DNA of 64,000 bases, from positions 47,239 through 111,238 of the forward strand of contig NZ_FMUX01000004.1 in NCBI RefSeq assembly GCF_900101345.1, read 5' to 3'. Below the pieces are notes generated by a model, which saw only the letters and a list, made by a program, of their open reading frames with translations, had not been told where the DNA came from and did no database searches. Made by a program: the position numbers and the translations under genes. The DNA is from Desulfoluna spongiiphila (GTDB lineage Bacteria; Desulfobacterota; Desulfobacteria; Desulfobacterales; Desulfolunaceae). Shown here piece after piece: positions 46,424 through 55,392 of this stretch (position 1 is its first letter; every line of letters begins with the position of its first letter).

Positions 46424-47521
46424 TCAGGAGGGTGGGATCAAGGAAGAAAGGGTCTCATCGCAAGTTTTTATGCGGTGCTCCCAGTCATGGGGCATCATGT
46501 GCCGTGCCAGTGCGGAGACGCTTGTCCCCTGCTCGGCGCAGCCCCGCAAAAGAGCACAAAGCTTGGAAATGGCGTCCTGACGGCTGGTGTAGAGATGATC
46601 GCCATGGAACGCCTCGGGGAGCACCTCGGGATAGGCCAGCCGTGACGGCAAAAGGGGCAGACAGCCATAGGCCATGGCCTCCACCACGGAGATGCCGAAG
46701 TTCTCCTGTACGGCGGAGCTCACCACGATGGCCCCGCGCGTCAGCCAGGACCGATAAACCTCGGCTGTTTCACAGTACCCAAAATGGACCACCCGATCCC
46801 CCAGCGTCTTCAGGGCCTGATGAAACGGGGCCTCGGCCTTGCCGCCCGCAGACTCTCCCAGAAGGGCCACCTGAAACGGAACGCCTTCTGCGGCAACTTT
46901 CTCCAGCACGTGGAGCATGGCGGGAAAATTCTTGTCGTAGCTCCAGCGGTGGTTCCAGATGATCAGGGGAGGAGCTGTCTGCTTCTCTTCCACGGCCGGC
47001 AACGCCTTCGGGAGGCTGCAGCCCGGATAGATCACCCGAGACTTTTCGGCCACGGCCTCTTCCAGGCCCTCTGGGAGAACATCGGGGAAACGGGATAGAA
47101 ACGGGGACAGGCTGTTGATAAACAGCTCCCGGTGATGGCTGGAATTAAACACCACGCGATCCGCGGCACAGACCGTAAAAATCTCCTGCATCACCAGGTC
47201 CACCTCAACGGTGCTCCCCTTGGGCGGGGGATAGGTGAGCTGGCTCTCATGCATGTAGACGAGAGTCGGAGGGCAGTCCGTCACCAACCCTTTGAGCCGG
47301 GCAAGGTCCACCATGTTGGAGACGATGAGGCCGTCAACGCCTTTCAAATCGCACAGCACACCGGCGTAATGGAGAGCCGATGACCGCATGCGCCATTTCC
47401 AGTTCACACCGGGCAGGGTCAACAGGTCGATATCATGACGGCTGTGGGCTTTGAGCCCTTCGGCAAACGCTTTGTGGGATCCGCTGAAATGGGGTTCCAG
47501 GAAGAGAAAACGAAGGGGCAT
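46424..47521 (-). CDS. tRNA-queuosine alpha-mannosyltransferase-like glycosyltransferase (DUF3524)
   Basis: The 365-residue protein begins MPLRFLFLEPHFSGSHKAFAEGL and LPGVNWKWRMRSSALHYA, the hallmark of DUF3524. It has the GT-B C-terminal half with SAVQENFGISVVEAMAYGCLPLLPSRLAYPEVLPE. The animal homolog (GTDC1/QTMAN) transfers mannose from GDP-mannose to queuosine in tRNA-Asp; for bacteria the same is plausible but inferred. It follows the MerR regulator by 7 bp, so they form an operon. No obvious ribosome site is seen, consistent with translational coupling. Confidence 0.88.
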   Translation of the reverse strand: MPLRFLFLEPHFSGSHKAFAEGLKAHSRHDIDLLTLPGVNWKWRMRSSALHYAGVLCDLKGVDGLIVSNMVDLARLKGLVTDCPPTLVYMHESQLTYPPPKGSTVEVDLVMQEIFTVCAADRVVFNSSHHRELFINSLSPFLSRFPDVLPEGLEEAVAEKSRVIYPGCSLPKALPAVEEKQTAPPLIIWNHRWSYDKNFPAMLHVLEKVAAEGVPFQVALLGESAGGKAEAPFHQALKTLGDRVVHFGYCETAEVYRSWLTRGAIVVSSAVQENFGISVVEAMAYGCLPLLPSRLAYPEVLPEAFHGDHLYTSRQDAISKLCALLRGCAEQGTSVSALARHMMPHDWEHRIKTCDETLSSLIPPS

Positions 47522-47528
47522 GGGGCAT

Positions 47529-47933
47529 TCACTCGTCAGTGGTCAGCTCCCGAAGGCGGGCATCCATCTTCGCCTGAAACGACACAAGCTCTTCTTCCAG
47601 AAGCTTCAGGTCGTTGATGCGCTCCCGCACGTCGGTGATCTTCTTCTGGCCCATGGCCAGGGTCTTGCGGATCTGCTCCACCTCATCGATGTCGAAATCC
47701 GTAAGGCCGATGATCTCGGAAATCTCCTCCAGGGAGTATCCGAACCGCTTGCCGCGCAGGATCAGTTTCAGGCGCACATGGTCCCTGCGGCTGTAGATGC
47801 GTTGATTGCCTTCGGTTCTGCGGGGAGAGATGAGGTTCTTTTCTTCGTAAAACCGGATGGATCGGGTGCTGATGTCAAACTCGCGGGCCAAATCCGAGAT
47901 GGTGTAGTATATTTCTTTGCCCTGGCGCTTCAA
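47529..47933 (-). CDS. MerR-family transcriptional regulator (LiuR-like)
   Basis: The 134-residue protein has the MerR winged helix (YTISDLAREFDISTRSIRFYEEKNLISPRRTEGNQRIY), then EISEIIGL and a coiled coil with no cysteine metal ligands at the C-terminus. This fits the metal-independent LiuR-type branch, which controls acyl-CoA catabolism genes. It starts with TTG at 47933; AGGAG lies ten bases before it. It is divergent from the acyl-CoA synthetase gene, whose promoter abuts an 18-bp palindrome (48191-48208) resembling LiuR sites. I infer that this is its operator. Confidence 0.88.
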   Translation of the reverse strand: MKRQGKEIYYTISDLAREFDISTRSIRFYEEKNLISPRRTEGNQRIYSRRDHVRLKLILRGKRFGYSLEEISEIIGLTDFDIDEVEQIRKTLAMGQKKITDVRERINDLKLLEEELVSFQAKMDARLRELTTDE

Positions 47934-48161
47934 TGCAAGGATCTCCTGGATTATTCATCACCCCGCCTGCTCTGGCGAACAGGAAGGCGTCTTAGTCTGC
48001 TCTCTTTTTATCATGGACTCGCAACAAACCGGCGTCAACCCTGCGAGAACTCCGTCGTTACATATGCGCTGCACGGGCTCTTGTCAAGGACTGCCTACCA
48101 CCCCATGGGCCTTACGGCCCCTTCGATAAACCGAATTTTTCCGGGCAACTGCTCCCCGCCC

Positions 48162-48190
48162 TTGACACCCCCGGCACTTTCACCTATAAA
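48162..48190 (+). promoter_or_regulatory. Sigma70 promoter of the acyl-CoA synthetase gene
   Basis: TTGACA (48162-48167) and TATAAA (48185-48190) are separated by exactly 17 bases, close to the sigma70 consensus. It is about 100 bp upstream of the ATG at 48291. Confidence 0.85.
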
Positions 48191-48208
48191 GTTTACGTTA
48201 ACGTAAAC
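48191..48208. promoter_or_regulatory. 18-bp palindromic operator, probable MerR/LiuR-type site
   Basis: GTTTACGTTAACGTAAAC is a perfect palindrome that begins on the base after the -10 element. Its TTACGT/ACGTAA half-sites match, from memory, the consensus bound by LiuR-type MerR regulators. A protein bound here would block the promoter. The divergent MerR gene at 47933 is the obvious candidate binder (inference). Confidence 0.8.
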
Positions 48209-48290
48209 ATGAGACACATCACATCCGACCATAAACATCGTACCCAAAACATAACACGCATCACCAACAAGAGATGAACTGCGGAGGACC

Positions 48291-50399
48291 ATGGAAAAAA
48301 TTTTCTATCCCGAATCCATTGCCATCTGGGGACTGTCCAATCGTGAAAACAACATCCCCAGGCTGATGCTTGAAAACCTGATTCGCTGGGGTTACGAGGG
48401 CCGCCTGTTCGGCATTCACCCCAAGGGTGATGAGAAACACGTGGACGGGGTCAAGATGTACAAAAGCATTAAGGATCTCCCCCAACAGCCCGACCTGGCA
48501 GTCTTTCTGCTTCCCGCGCGCCTCATCCCCGGGGCCCTTCGCGAGGCCGGTGAGTTCGGGGTACGCCGGGCTGCCATCCTCTCCGGGGGCTTCAACGAAT
48601 CCGGTGCCGAAGGGGAAAAGCTGGCCGAGGAGCTCATGGCCGTGGCCGACGACTTCGGTATCCGGTTCATCGGTCCCAACGGCCTCACCGTGGCAAACAC
48701 CGCAAACGGCCTCTGCCTCCCCTTCACCCCCACCTTCAAAACCCCCCGGGGCGGCATGAGCCTGATTACCCAGAGCGGAGGCATGGGCCTCTTCCTCTGG
48801 CACCTCATGGCCGACGAGAACATCGGGCTGGCCAAGTTCGCCAGCATCGGCAACAAACTCAACGTCAGCGAAGTGGATTGTATCCGGTACTTCGGAGAAG
48901 ATCCCGAGACCAAGGTGATCTGCCTGTACCTGGAGAGCATCACCGACGGCAGGCAGCTCATGGAGGCCGCCTCCGAGGCCGGCAAGCCGGTAATCATCTA
49001 CAAAGCCAACACCACCCAGGCCGGCAGCAAAGCCGCCATGAGCCACACGGCGGCCATCAGCAACAACGAGGAGATCATCGATGCCGCCTTTGAACGCGCC
49101 GGCATCCTCCGCATTGAAGAGTTCGACGACTTCATCGGCGCCGCAAAAATCTTTGAGCTGCCCCCCATGCGAGGCAACCGCATCATGGTCATGAGCCCTG
49201 CAGGAGGGTTCACCGTGCTCATGGCCGACCTCTGCGAAAAAGCGGGCTTCGAGTTTGCCGACCCCGGAGAAGCCTTTTACAAAGAGATCGCAGAGTTCAC
49301 CAACGCGGGGGTCATCACCCTCTCCAACCCATTGGACCTCGGAGACATCTACGACCCGTCCTCAACGGCCAGCGTCATCAACCTTGTCCTTCATAACGAC
49401 AAAGTGGACGGGGCCGTCTACCTCACCCAGAACCCCCAGATGCCCAAAAACGATGACGTCTTCAACAAAATGTTCAAGACCGACATCTCCAAAGAGGTCA
49501 CCGGTGCCATCCGCTCCTCGGGAAAACCCATGGCCTCCTGCCTGTACGGCCCGTCAAAAACCATCAACCGGGTCAAACAAAACGTCAACGTGCCCATCTT
49601 CAACACCCCGGAGTCCATGATCCGCATCATGAAGCTCCAGCAGCGCTACCATGCCAAGCAGGCCGAACCCGCCTTCACCACCGCCCTGCCCCACGGCATC
49701 GACATGGACGCCGCAGCCTCGTGGGTGCGCTCCCACACCGGCACCCACGGTGAAGAGGCCCTGGAGCTGCTCACCGCCTTCGGCATCCCCGTGGCAAAAA
49801 ACCAGACCGCCACCACCCCCGATGAGGCCGTGGCCGCCGCCGAGGCCATCGGCTACCCCGTGGTCATGAAGGTCATCAGCCCCGATGCCGTCCACAAGTC
49901 CGAAGCGGGCGGGGTCCTTATGGGCCTCAACGACGCCAGTGATGTTCGAAATGGCTTCGATACCATTTGGGCCAACCTGGAGGCCTACAAAAAAGACGCC
50001 CGCTTCGACGGCGTGCGCCTCATGGCCATGGCAGGAAGTGGCCACGACATGTTCGTGGGCGGCAGCGTGGACGACTCCTTCGGCCCGGTTGCCCTCTTCG
50101 GCTACGGAGGCATCTACATCGAGGTCTTCCAAGACGCCCAGACCGTGCTGTGCCCCTCGTCCCCGGATGAGATCGAAACCAAAATCACCCGCCTGAAATC
50201 AGCCAAAATCCTTGCCGGGACACGCGGCAAAGCCGGTGGGGACATAAGCGGTTACATCGACCTCATCCACCGCGTCACCCACCTCATGGCCCAGTTCCCG
50301 CAGATCCAGGAGCTGGACCTCAATCCCGTGCGGGTTCTGGAAGACGGATCGGGGGTGCTTGCGTTGGATGCGAGGTGCAGGATAGAAAAAAGGTCATAG
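48291..50399 (+). CDS. Acyl/acetyl-CoA synthetase, NDP-forming (ACD type)
   Basis: The 702-residue protein has the N-terminal CoA-binding domain (FYPESIAIWGLSNRENN), ligase domains with GPNGLTVANTANGL and QSGGMG, a probable phosphohistidine in MSHTAAISNNEE (about residue 253), and a C-terminal ATP-grasp domain (PVVMKVISPDAVHKSEAGGV). It belongs to the single-chain acetate--CoA ligase (ADP-forming) family, which recovers ATP from acyl-CoA or activates organic acids. Substrate is unknown. GGAGG lies just before the ATG. Regulation probably comes from the palindrome at 48191 and the divergent MerR gene. Confidence 0.92.
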   Translation: MEKIFYPESIAIWGLSNRENNIPRLMLENLIRWGYEGRLFGIHPKGDEKHVDGVKMYKSIKDLPQQPDLAVFLLPARLIPGALREAGEFGVRRAAILSGGFNESGAEGEKLAEELMAVADDFGIRFIGPNGLTVANTANGLCLPFTPTFKTPRGGMSLITQSGGMGLFLWHLMADENIGLAKFASIGNKLNVSEVDCIRYFGEDPETKVICLYLESITDGRQLMEAASEAGKPVIIYKANTTQAGSKAAMSHTAAISNNEEIIDAAFERAGILRIEEFDDFIGAAKIFELPPMRGNRIMVMSPAGGFTVLMADLCEKAGFEFADPGEAFYKEIAEFTNAGVITLSNPLDLGDIYDPSSTASVINLVLHNDKVDGAVYLTQNPQMPKNDDVFNKMFKTDISKEVTGAIRSSGKPMASCLYGPSKTINRVKQNVNVPIFNTPESMIRIMKLQQRYHAKQAEPAFTTALPHGIDMDAAASWVRSHTGTHGEEALELLTAFGIPVAKNQTATTPDEAVAAAEAIGYPVVMKVISPDAVHKSEAGGVLMGLNDASDVRNGFDTIWANLEAYKKDARFDGVRLMAMAGSGHDMFVGGSVDDSFGPVALFGYGGIYIEVFQDAQTVLCPSSPDEIETKITRLKSAKILAGTRGKAGGDISGYIDLIHRVTHLMAQFPQIQELDLNPVRVLEDGSGVLALDARCRIEKRS

Positions 50400-50802
50400 G
50401 AGGATAGAAGATAGGTGATAGGACAAAGGAGATAGGGAGCGGTTTTATGGTGCGGGGTCGGGTAGGGCAATCCACGAAGCCGATCGGGGTTTTGTCGGGT
50501 GCGCCGTGCGCACCGCATAGCGTATCGAATCCCATCACCGGTTTCATGTTGAGGACGTTCGGGATGCTCACGGGCAATGCAGGGCCGGTGGCTCGCGTTC
50601 CATCAGGTGGTGCGGGAGCCGCACCCTACAGTCCGCGTGGTCGGCCGGGAATTGGTAACCGTGTGGACCGCAAGCCCGGCCCCCAAAAACACCACAGGCC
50701 GGAAATGATCTGCAATCATTTCAGGCCCGTGATTTAAAAACCTGGGGTCCAGGGGATCATCCCCTGGCCGCCGGAGGCGTTTTTTGCTTTTTCGCTTTTT
50801 AC
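50400..50802. repeat. Intergenic region with diverged REP-like palindromes and hairpins
   Basis: Two REP-like palindromes are diverged (GGTGCGCCGTGCGCACC near 50500; GGTGCGGGAGCCGCACCCTAC near 50610). A hairpin AAATGAT...ATCATTT lies at 50703-50721. ATAGGATAGAAGATAGGTGATAGG heptamer-like runs follow the ACD stop codon. No gene is supported. Confidence 0.6.
50749..50785. terminator. Possible bidirectional terminator
   Basis: CCAGGGGAT and ATCCCCTGG form a perfect stem around one base (50749-50767), followed by GCCGCCGGAGGCGTTTTTTGC. It lies between two convergent genes (acyl-CoA synthetase and Hsp70). Confidence 0.4.
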
Positions 50803-53577
50803 TTATTCATGCAGCACAATACCCGTGGGCAGCGATTCTCCGTAGATCACTTTTTCGTCGCCGGTGGAGAGGGTCACCACCTCGGAGAGAGGTTTGATCG
50901 CCTTCTTCCCGCCGCCTAAAGCCTGGACACGGGCGATGACCTGTTCGCGCTGGTCGTCGTCCAGGTCGCGCATGCGGTCGCCGGTCCTGCGGCCCATGAT
51001 GACCAGGGCGTTGACCACGGCCTTCGGGTCTTTCCATGATCCGGTGAGGAGTTTTTGGATCCAGGGCCAGGCGTCCTTGGGGGCCACCACGCGATCCACG
51101 GAGCCGTACAGGGGCTCGCGCTGACCGATTCGGGAAAGGGCCCAGATCATCTGGGAGGGCGATTTTTTCGGGGAGAGGGCTTTCACGAGTTGATTGCCCA
51201 GGCGCACCTTGTCCTTGGTGATGAGGCGCTCCATGTTAGCAAGGGCCATCCAGAGCTCCACCTGTTCCTGGGGAGTCATCTTCACGCCGTTGCCCCGGGC
51301 GGGAAAGACCAGGGGAGACACCTCCTGGAAAAACTGACGCTGCTGGCCGGGGTTCAGGCCTGCGGCAAGGCGACGCCAGAGGATCCACCACTCGCCGCGC
51401 ACCTGGTTGTTCCTGTCAAACACCGGCCCGCCTCGAAAGAGCTTCCACACCTTTTTCATGCGCTGCTCATCCATGCCGTGGCCGCTGCCGGGACGCAGGC
51501 AGTATCCGGTGAGGTTGAGCCATCGGGCCTCGAACTCTGCGGCGCGTTCCCTGTGTGCTTTCTCGTCAAGGAGGATGTCGGAGAGATCCCGGATAAAAGA
51601 GAGGGGCCACGAATTCTTCTGGATATCCACGGCAGACGAGATGGCCTTCACCACCCCGGTGAGACCGGTTTTATCCCCTGAAAAGACATCTTTCACAACG
51701 GTGCGGGCGGCCTGGGTCAGGCCATCGTCCAGGACTTCCCCTTCGGCCACGGCCATGGGGTCGGTATCCCGCCGCAGCTGAAAATTCAGGCGCCAGTGAT
51801 GGTCACTGATCTGGGAATGGCATCCGATGACCAGGGTCCCCACCTCGGTGTACTGGGCCTTGATATGAACGGGGATGGACTCTTCGTTGCCTTTTTTACC
51901 GTACTTGATCACCGAGGCCATGGGAGGCAGCTCGGTGAGGGTGTCGTCGATGGTGATGACGTCCCCTGCCCGGTCCCCGGAACGAAAGCTGGAGCTATAG
52001 ACAGGAAACTCTGCCGGGCGGTTGGCAATGACCGTAAACTTCTTGTCGGTGAGCTCGATGGTCTCCCCTTCGTCCAGACCGCGCTCCACGATGCAGACCG
52101 CTTTGTGGGCATCCCCGTTGGTGGAGCCCACGCCAAGGTAGTAGCTCCGGGGGCTTCCGCTTCCCACCCGCACGCCTTTGCCGATCTTGGCAAGACCGTA
52201 ATAAGAGGCGCCCAGGGCCACGGCAAGGTCCGGATCCGGGTTGTCCATCTCCCGGGGAAAGGAGGCATCGGGCTCGTTGAACCAGTGCCGGACAGCGCCC
52301 TTGATCTTGCGCCGGATCACGGTAGGTTTTAAGGAGCCGCCGTTGAAAAGGATGTGGTCCGGGGCGTGATCGGAGCCCAAAAGATCTGCCACGGCCTCTT
52401 TGTGATTTTCCAGGAACCACCCGATATGGCGGGTAATGGCCGGTTCCTGCTCGTAGGGGAGGCCGAATTCGCTGATCCCCTTGCGCCGCGTCCTCTCCCG
52501 GGCCTCCTCTTTGGTGACGTCTGGGAAAAAACCGTCCAACACGATCTCTTCCACCATCTCCCGGGTCAGGGTGGCCGACAGGGTGCCGCCGATGAGGCTG
52601 CTGCCGGAGCCCGTCATGATGATACGCTCGGTCTCCATGCCTTCGCCCAGGACCTTCTCTTTGGCTTTGCGCGAGAGGTGACAGAGGGTCTTCCATTTGT
52701 CCGACGACAGGTTTTTGGCGTTGCCCTTGAACAGGGATTCGGCTTTGCGGGCCAGGGCCAGGTCGATGTTGTCCCCGCCGAGGATCAGGTGATCCCCCAC
52801 GGCGAGGCGCTCAAAGCGCGGGGTGCCCTTGCTCTCTTTCAAAGTAATGAGGGTGAAGTCCGTGGTGCCGCCGCCTACGTCGCAGACGAGGATCAGCTCC
52901 CCGGGTTTGACGTGCTCTTCCCAGCTCTTCTCATGGCGGATCAACCAGCTGTAGAAGGCGGCCAGGGGCTCTTCCAGAAGGGTCACATGTTTGAGGCCCG
53001 CAAGTGCCGCAGCTTCCACGGTGAGGTCCCGGGCCACCTCATCAAAGGAGGCGGGCACCGTGATCACCACAAACTGGTTTTCGAGGAAGGCACCCTCGTC
53101 GTCGCCTCCCATGTGTTTGTTCCACGCCTTCCTGAGGTGCTCCAGGTAGAAGGCCGTGGCCTCCACAGGGGAGACCTTGCCCACATCGGCGCCGGCTCCC
53201 CAGGGCAGGATTTTGGCCTTGCGGTCTGCTTTGTCGTGGCACAGCCAACTCTTGGCCGACACCACCAGGCGCGAGGGGACCTTGCTCCCGTGCTCCCGGG
53301 CGAAAAGGCCTGCAAAGCGTTTCTCCATGGGGTTCCACGGCTGAATCACCGACTCATCGGGAATGTCGTAGGTTCCGGGGATGTAGAGAAAGGAGGGCAG
53401 CACCGACATGGGTGACACCTCCCCCTCCCGGGTGAGCTGGGGCACGCGAAAAAGTTGAATATTCTTGCGGCCCTTGGCTGTCTCCGGCTGTTCCAGATCC
53501 ACGTAAGAGATCGCGGAGTTGGTGGTCCCCAGGTCGATCCCGATGATGTATCTCAGTGTTTCAGTATCCCGCATCAT
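50803..53577 (-). CDS. Hsp70-family protein with long C-terminal region (DUF3731-like)
   Basis: The protein has the actin-fold ATPase motifs GIDLGTTNSA (residues near 15), LVCDVGGGTTDF and ILFNGGSLKPTVI, so it is an Hsp70-superfamily ATPase. The C-terminal ~300 residues (about 640-925; helical, e.g. FEARWLNLTGYCLRPGSGHGMDE) match the DUF3731-type extension and replace a standard substrate lid. I start at the ATG 53577 (GAGAGGG before it) because the frame upstream to 53634 begins at a GTG inside the previous gene. It overlaps the end of the preceding Hsp70 gene by about 17 bp, so they are translationally coupled. Confidence 0.9.
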   Translation of the reverse strand: MMRDTETLRYIIGIDLGTTNSAISYVDLEQPETAKGRKNIQLFRVPQLTREGEVSPMSVLPSFLYIPGTYDIPDESVIQPWNPMEKRFAGLFAREHGSKVPSRLVVSAKSWLCHDKADRKAKILPWGAGADVGKVSPVEATAFYLEHLRKAWNKHMGGDDEGAFLENQFVVITVPASFDEVARDLTVEAAALAGLKHVTLLEEPLAAFYSWLIRHEKSWEEHVKPGELILVCDVGGGTTDFTLITLKESKGTPRFERLAVGDHLILGGDNIDLALARKAESLFKGNAKNLSSDKWKTLCHLSRKAKEKVLGEGMETERIIMTGSGSSLIGGTLSATLTREMVEEIVLDGFFPDVTKEEARERTRRKGISEFGLPYEQEPAITRHIGWFLENHKEAVADLLGSDHAPDHILFNGGSLKPTVIRRKIKGAVRHWFNEPDASFPREMDNPDPDLAVALGASYYGLAKIGKGVRVGSGSPRSYYLGVGSTNGDAHKAVCIVERGLDEGETIELTDKKFTVIANRPAEFPVYSSSFRSGDRAGDVITIDDTLTELPPMASVIKYGKKGNEESIPVHIKAQYTEVGTLVIGCHSQISDHHWRLNFQLRRDTDPMAVAEGEVLDDGLTQAARTVVKDVFSGDKTGLTGVVKAISSAVDIQKNSWPLSFIRDLSDILLDEKAHRERAAEFEARWLNLTGYCLRPGSGHGMDEQRMKKVWKLFRGGPVFDRNNQVRGEWWILWRRLAAGLNPGQQRQFFQEVSPLVFPARGNGVKMTPQEQVELWMALANMERLITKDKVRLGNQLVKALSPKKSPSQMIWALSRIGQREPLYGSVDRVVAPKDAWPWIQKLLTGSWKDPKAVVNALVIMGRRTGDRMRDLDDDQREQVIARVQALGGGKKAIKPLSEVVTLSTGDEKVIYGESLPTGIVLHE

Positions 53578-55381
53578 CCCTCTCGCGTACGTTGAATTCG
53601 AGTTTCCATCTCTTGTCGCCCTCTGTGGCGACACACCAGAACTCCAGGGTGCCGATCTCCGTCACCCGGATCTCGAACTGAACAGGGATGGCGGTGCCCC
53701 ACTCCCCTTCCAGGGTGGTCTCGATGGAGGTTAAATCTTCCATCTCCCCGTCGGCCCAGGAATCGATGACGTCCCCGGGGGCGTCGTCCCGGCGGGAGGC
53801 CGAAGCCATGATGTCAAAGGCCACGGGCTCGCCCACATACAGGACAAACTCTTCGGAGGCCACGCGCTCTTCCGTGCCCTCCTCCATGCCCATGGGGGCA
53901 ACGCACAGGGCCTTCATGGGGGCGGGCATCCCCGGAATGGCCGGCATGGCCGCTTCCACGGAGACGTAGTACGAACGGGAAAGGCCGCCACGGATACGGA
54001 TGCCCCTGCCCAGACGAGCCAGGCCGTAATAGGCCGCTCCCCGGGCAACGGAGAGATCGTAATCGCCTGCTTCCACTTCACGCACCGGGGTGTCGTTGCC
54101 CACCTCTTCCCGGAAATAATCCACCACGCCCAGGATACGCTCCCGAACGGCCGCCGATTTCATGATGCCGCCGTTAAAGAGCACGGCGTCGGGAATGCAG
54201 GCGTTCTGCCAGCCGTCGCCGCCCTGGCGGGCAAGGAACCACGCCATGTGCCGGGAAATAGAGGGGTCCTGCTCGTAGACCAGGCCCATCTCGCGCAGGC
54301 CGCTCCGGCGCTTCTGCACGGGCCGCTCGCCCACGGAGCACAGGGGCAAAAAGCCCTCCAGGATCACCTGGTCCACCTCTTTTTCGTCCATCTCGCTTTT
54401 GAGGGTGCCCCCGATAAGACCGGAGCCGCGCCCCAGGATGGTTACGGGCTCGGGGCCGTTGGTGCCCCCGGACAGGATCTTCTCCTTGACGCTTCGGATG
54501 GAGTGGCCGAGGCCCCGCATCTGCCAGTCATCGAGTTTCTGCCCTTTGGCGTCCATCTTGGATTTTACGTACCAGGCCAGGGCCAGGTCCATGTTGTCCC
54601 CGCCCACGAGGAGGTGATCGCCCACGGCAATACGCTCCAGGGAGAGTTCCCCGTCCTCTTCGGAGATGCCGATGAGGCTGAAGTCCGAGGTGCCCCCGCC
54701 GATATCGCAGACCAGGAGGGTCTCCCCTTTTTTTACCTTGCTTCGCCAGTCATCCCCCATGGACTCGATCCAGGCATAGAGAGCTGCCTGGGGCTCTTCC
54801 AAAAGGGTCACATGGGCAAGGCCCGAAAGGGCTGCCGCCTGGACGGTGAGCTCCCGGGCCACGGCGTCAAAGGAGGCGGGAACGGTGAGGTAAATCTCCT
54901 GGTTTTCCAGGCGAAGGGCCGGGTCATCGGCTGCCATCTCGTGGTTCCAGGCGTCGCGCATATGGCGCAGGATGGCAGCCGAGGCCGTCACCGCAGACAT
55001 CTTGGAGACCTCCTGTGGCCCCTTCCACGGCAGGTTTTCGGCCTTGCGGTCCACCATGGTGTTGCAGAGCCAGCTCTTGGCCGAAGAGATGAGGCGCTGG
55101 GGCAACTCGCCCCCGCGTTTTCTGGCAAACTCCCCCACCACGGCGTCGGGCTCCGCATCCCACGGCAGGGCCGTGGCCCCGCGGCCCACATCATGGGCTT
55201 CGGGAAGAAAAATAAAGGAGGGAAGCATCTCACGCTTCTCCACCACACCGGCATCCACAAGCTGCGGAATGCGGAACAGGCGGATATCCGAAGCGTCGGC
55301 CGCCCCGTCTTCGGGTCTCTCGGTATAGGCCACCACGCTGTTGGTGGTGCCAAGGTCGATACCGACAATGTATGAACTCAT
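53561..55381 (-). CDS. Hsp70-family protein, short type
   Basis: The ~606-residue protein has VGIDLGTTNSVVAYTE at the N-terminus, LLVCDIGGGTSDFSLI, and VLFNGGIMKSAAVRERI, all Hsp70 ATPase motifs. The C-terminal ~120 residues (VASEEFVLYVGEPVAFDIM...GEWGTAIPVQFEI) form a beta-rich domain in place of the DnaK substrate lid. There is no EEVD-like tail. I start at ATG 55381 (GGAG seven bases upstream); an ATG at 55393 overlaps the previous stop. It is the middle gene of DUF2760-Hsp70-Hsp70. No DnaJ or GrpE gene lies nearby. Confidence 0.9.
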   Translation of the reverse strand: MSSYIVGIDLGTTNSVVAYTERPEDGAADASDIRLFRIPQLVDAGVVEKREMLPSFIFLPEAHDVGRGATALPWDAEPDAVVGEFARKRGGELPQRLISSAKSWLCNTMVDRKAENLPWKGPQEVSKMSAVTASAAILRHMRDAWNHEMAADDPALRLENQEIYLTVPASFDAVARELTVQAAALSGLAHVTLLEEPQAALYAWIESMGDDWRSKVKKGETLLVCDIGGGTSDFSLIGISEEDGELSLERIAVGDHLLVGGDNMDLALAWYVKSKMDAKGQKLDDWQMRGLGHSIRSVKEKILSGGTNGPEPVTILGRGSGLIGGTLKSEMDEKEVDQVILEGFLPLCSVGERPVQKRRSGLREMGLVYEQDPSISRHMAWFLARQGGDGWQNACIPDAVLFNGGIMKSAAVRERILGVVDYFREEVGNDTPVREVEAGDYDLSVARGAAYYGLARLGRGIRIRGGLSRSYYVSVEAAMPAIPGMPAPMKALCVAPMGMEEGTEERVASEEFVLYVGEPVAFDIMASASRRDDAPGDVIDSWADGEMEDLTSIETTLEGEWGTAIPVQFEIRVTEIGTLEFWCVATEGDKRWKLEFNVRERDDAGY

Positions 55382-55392
55382 CACTTTCTCCA

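Noticed and set aside
54248..55375. 375-residue plus-strand open frame
   Set aside because: Antisense to the Hsp70 gene; shadow frame.
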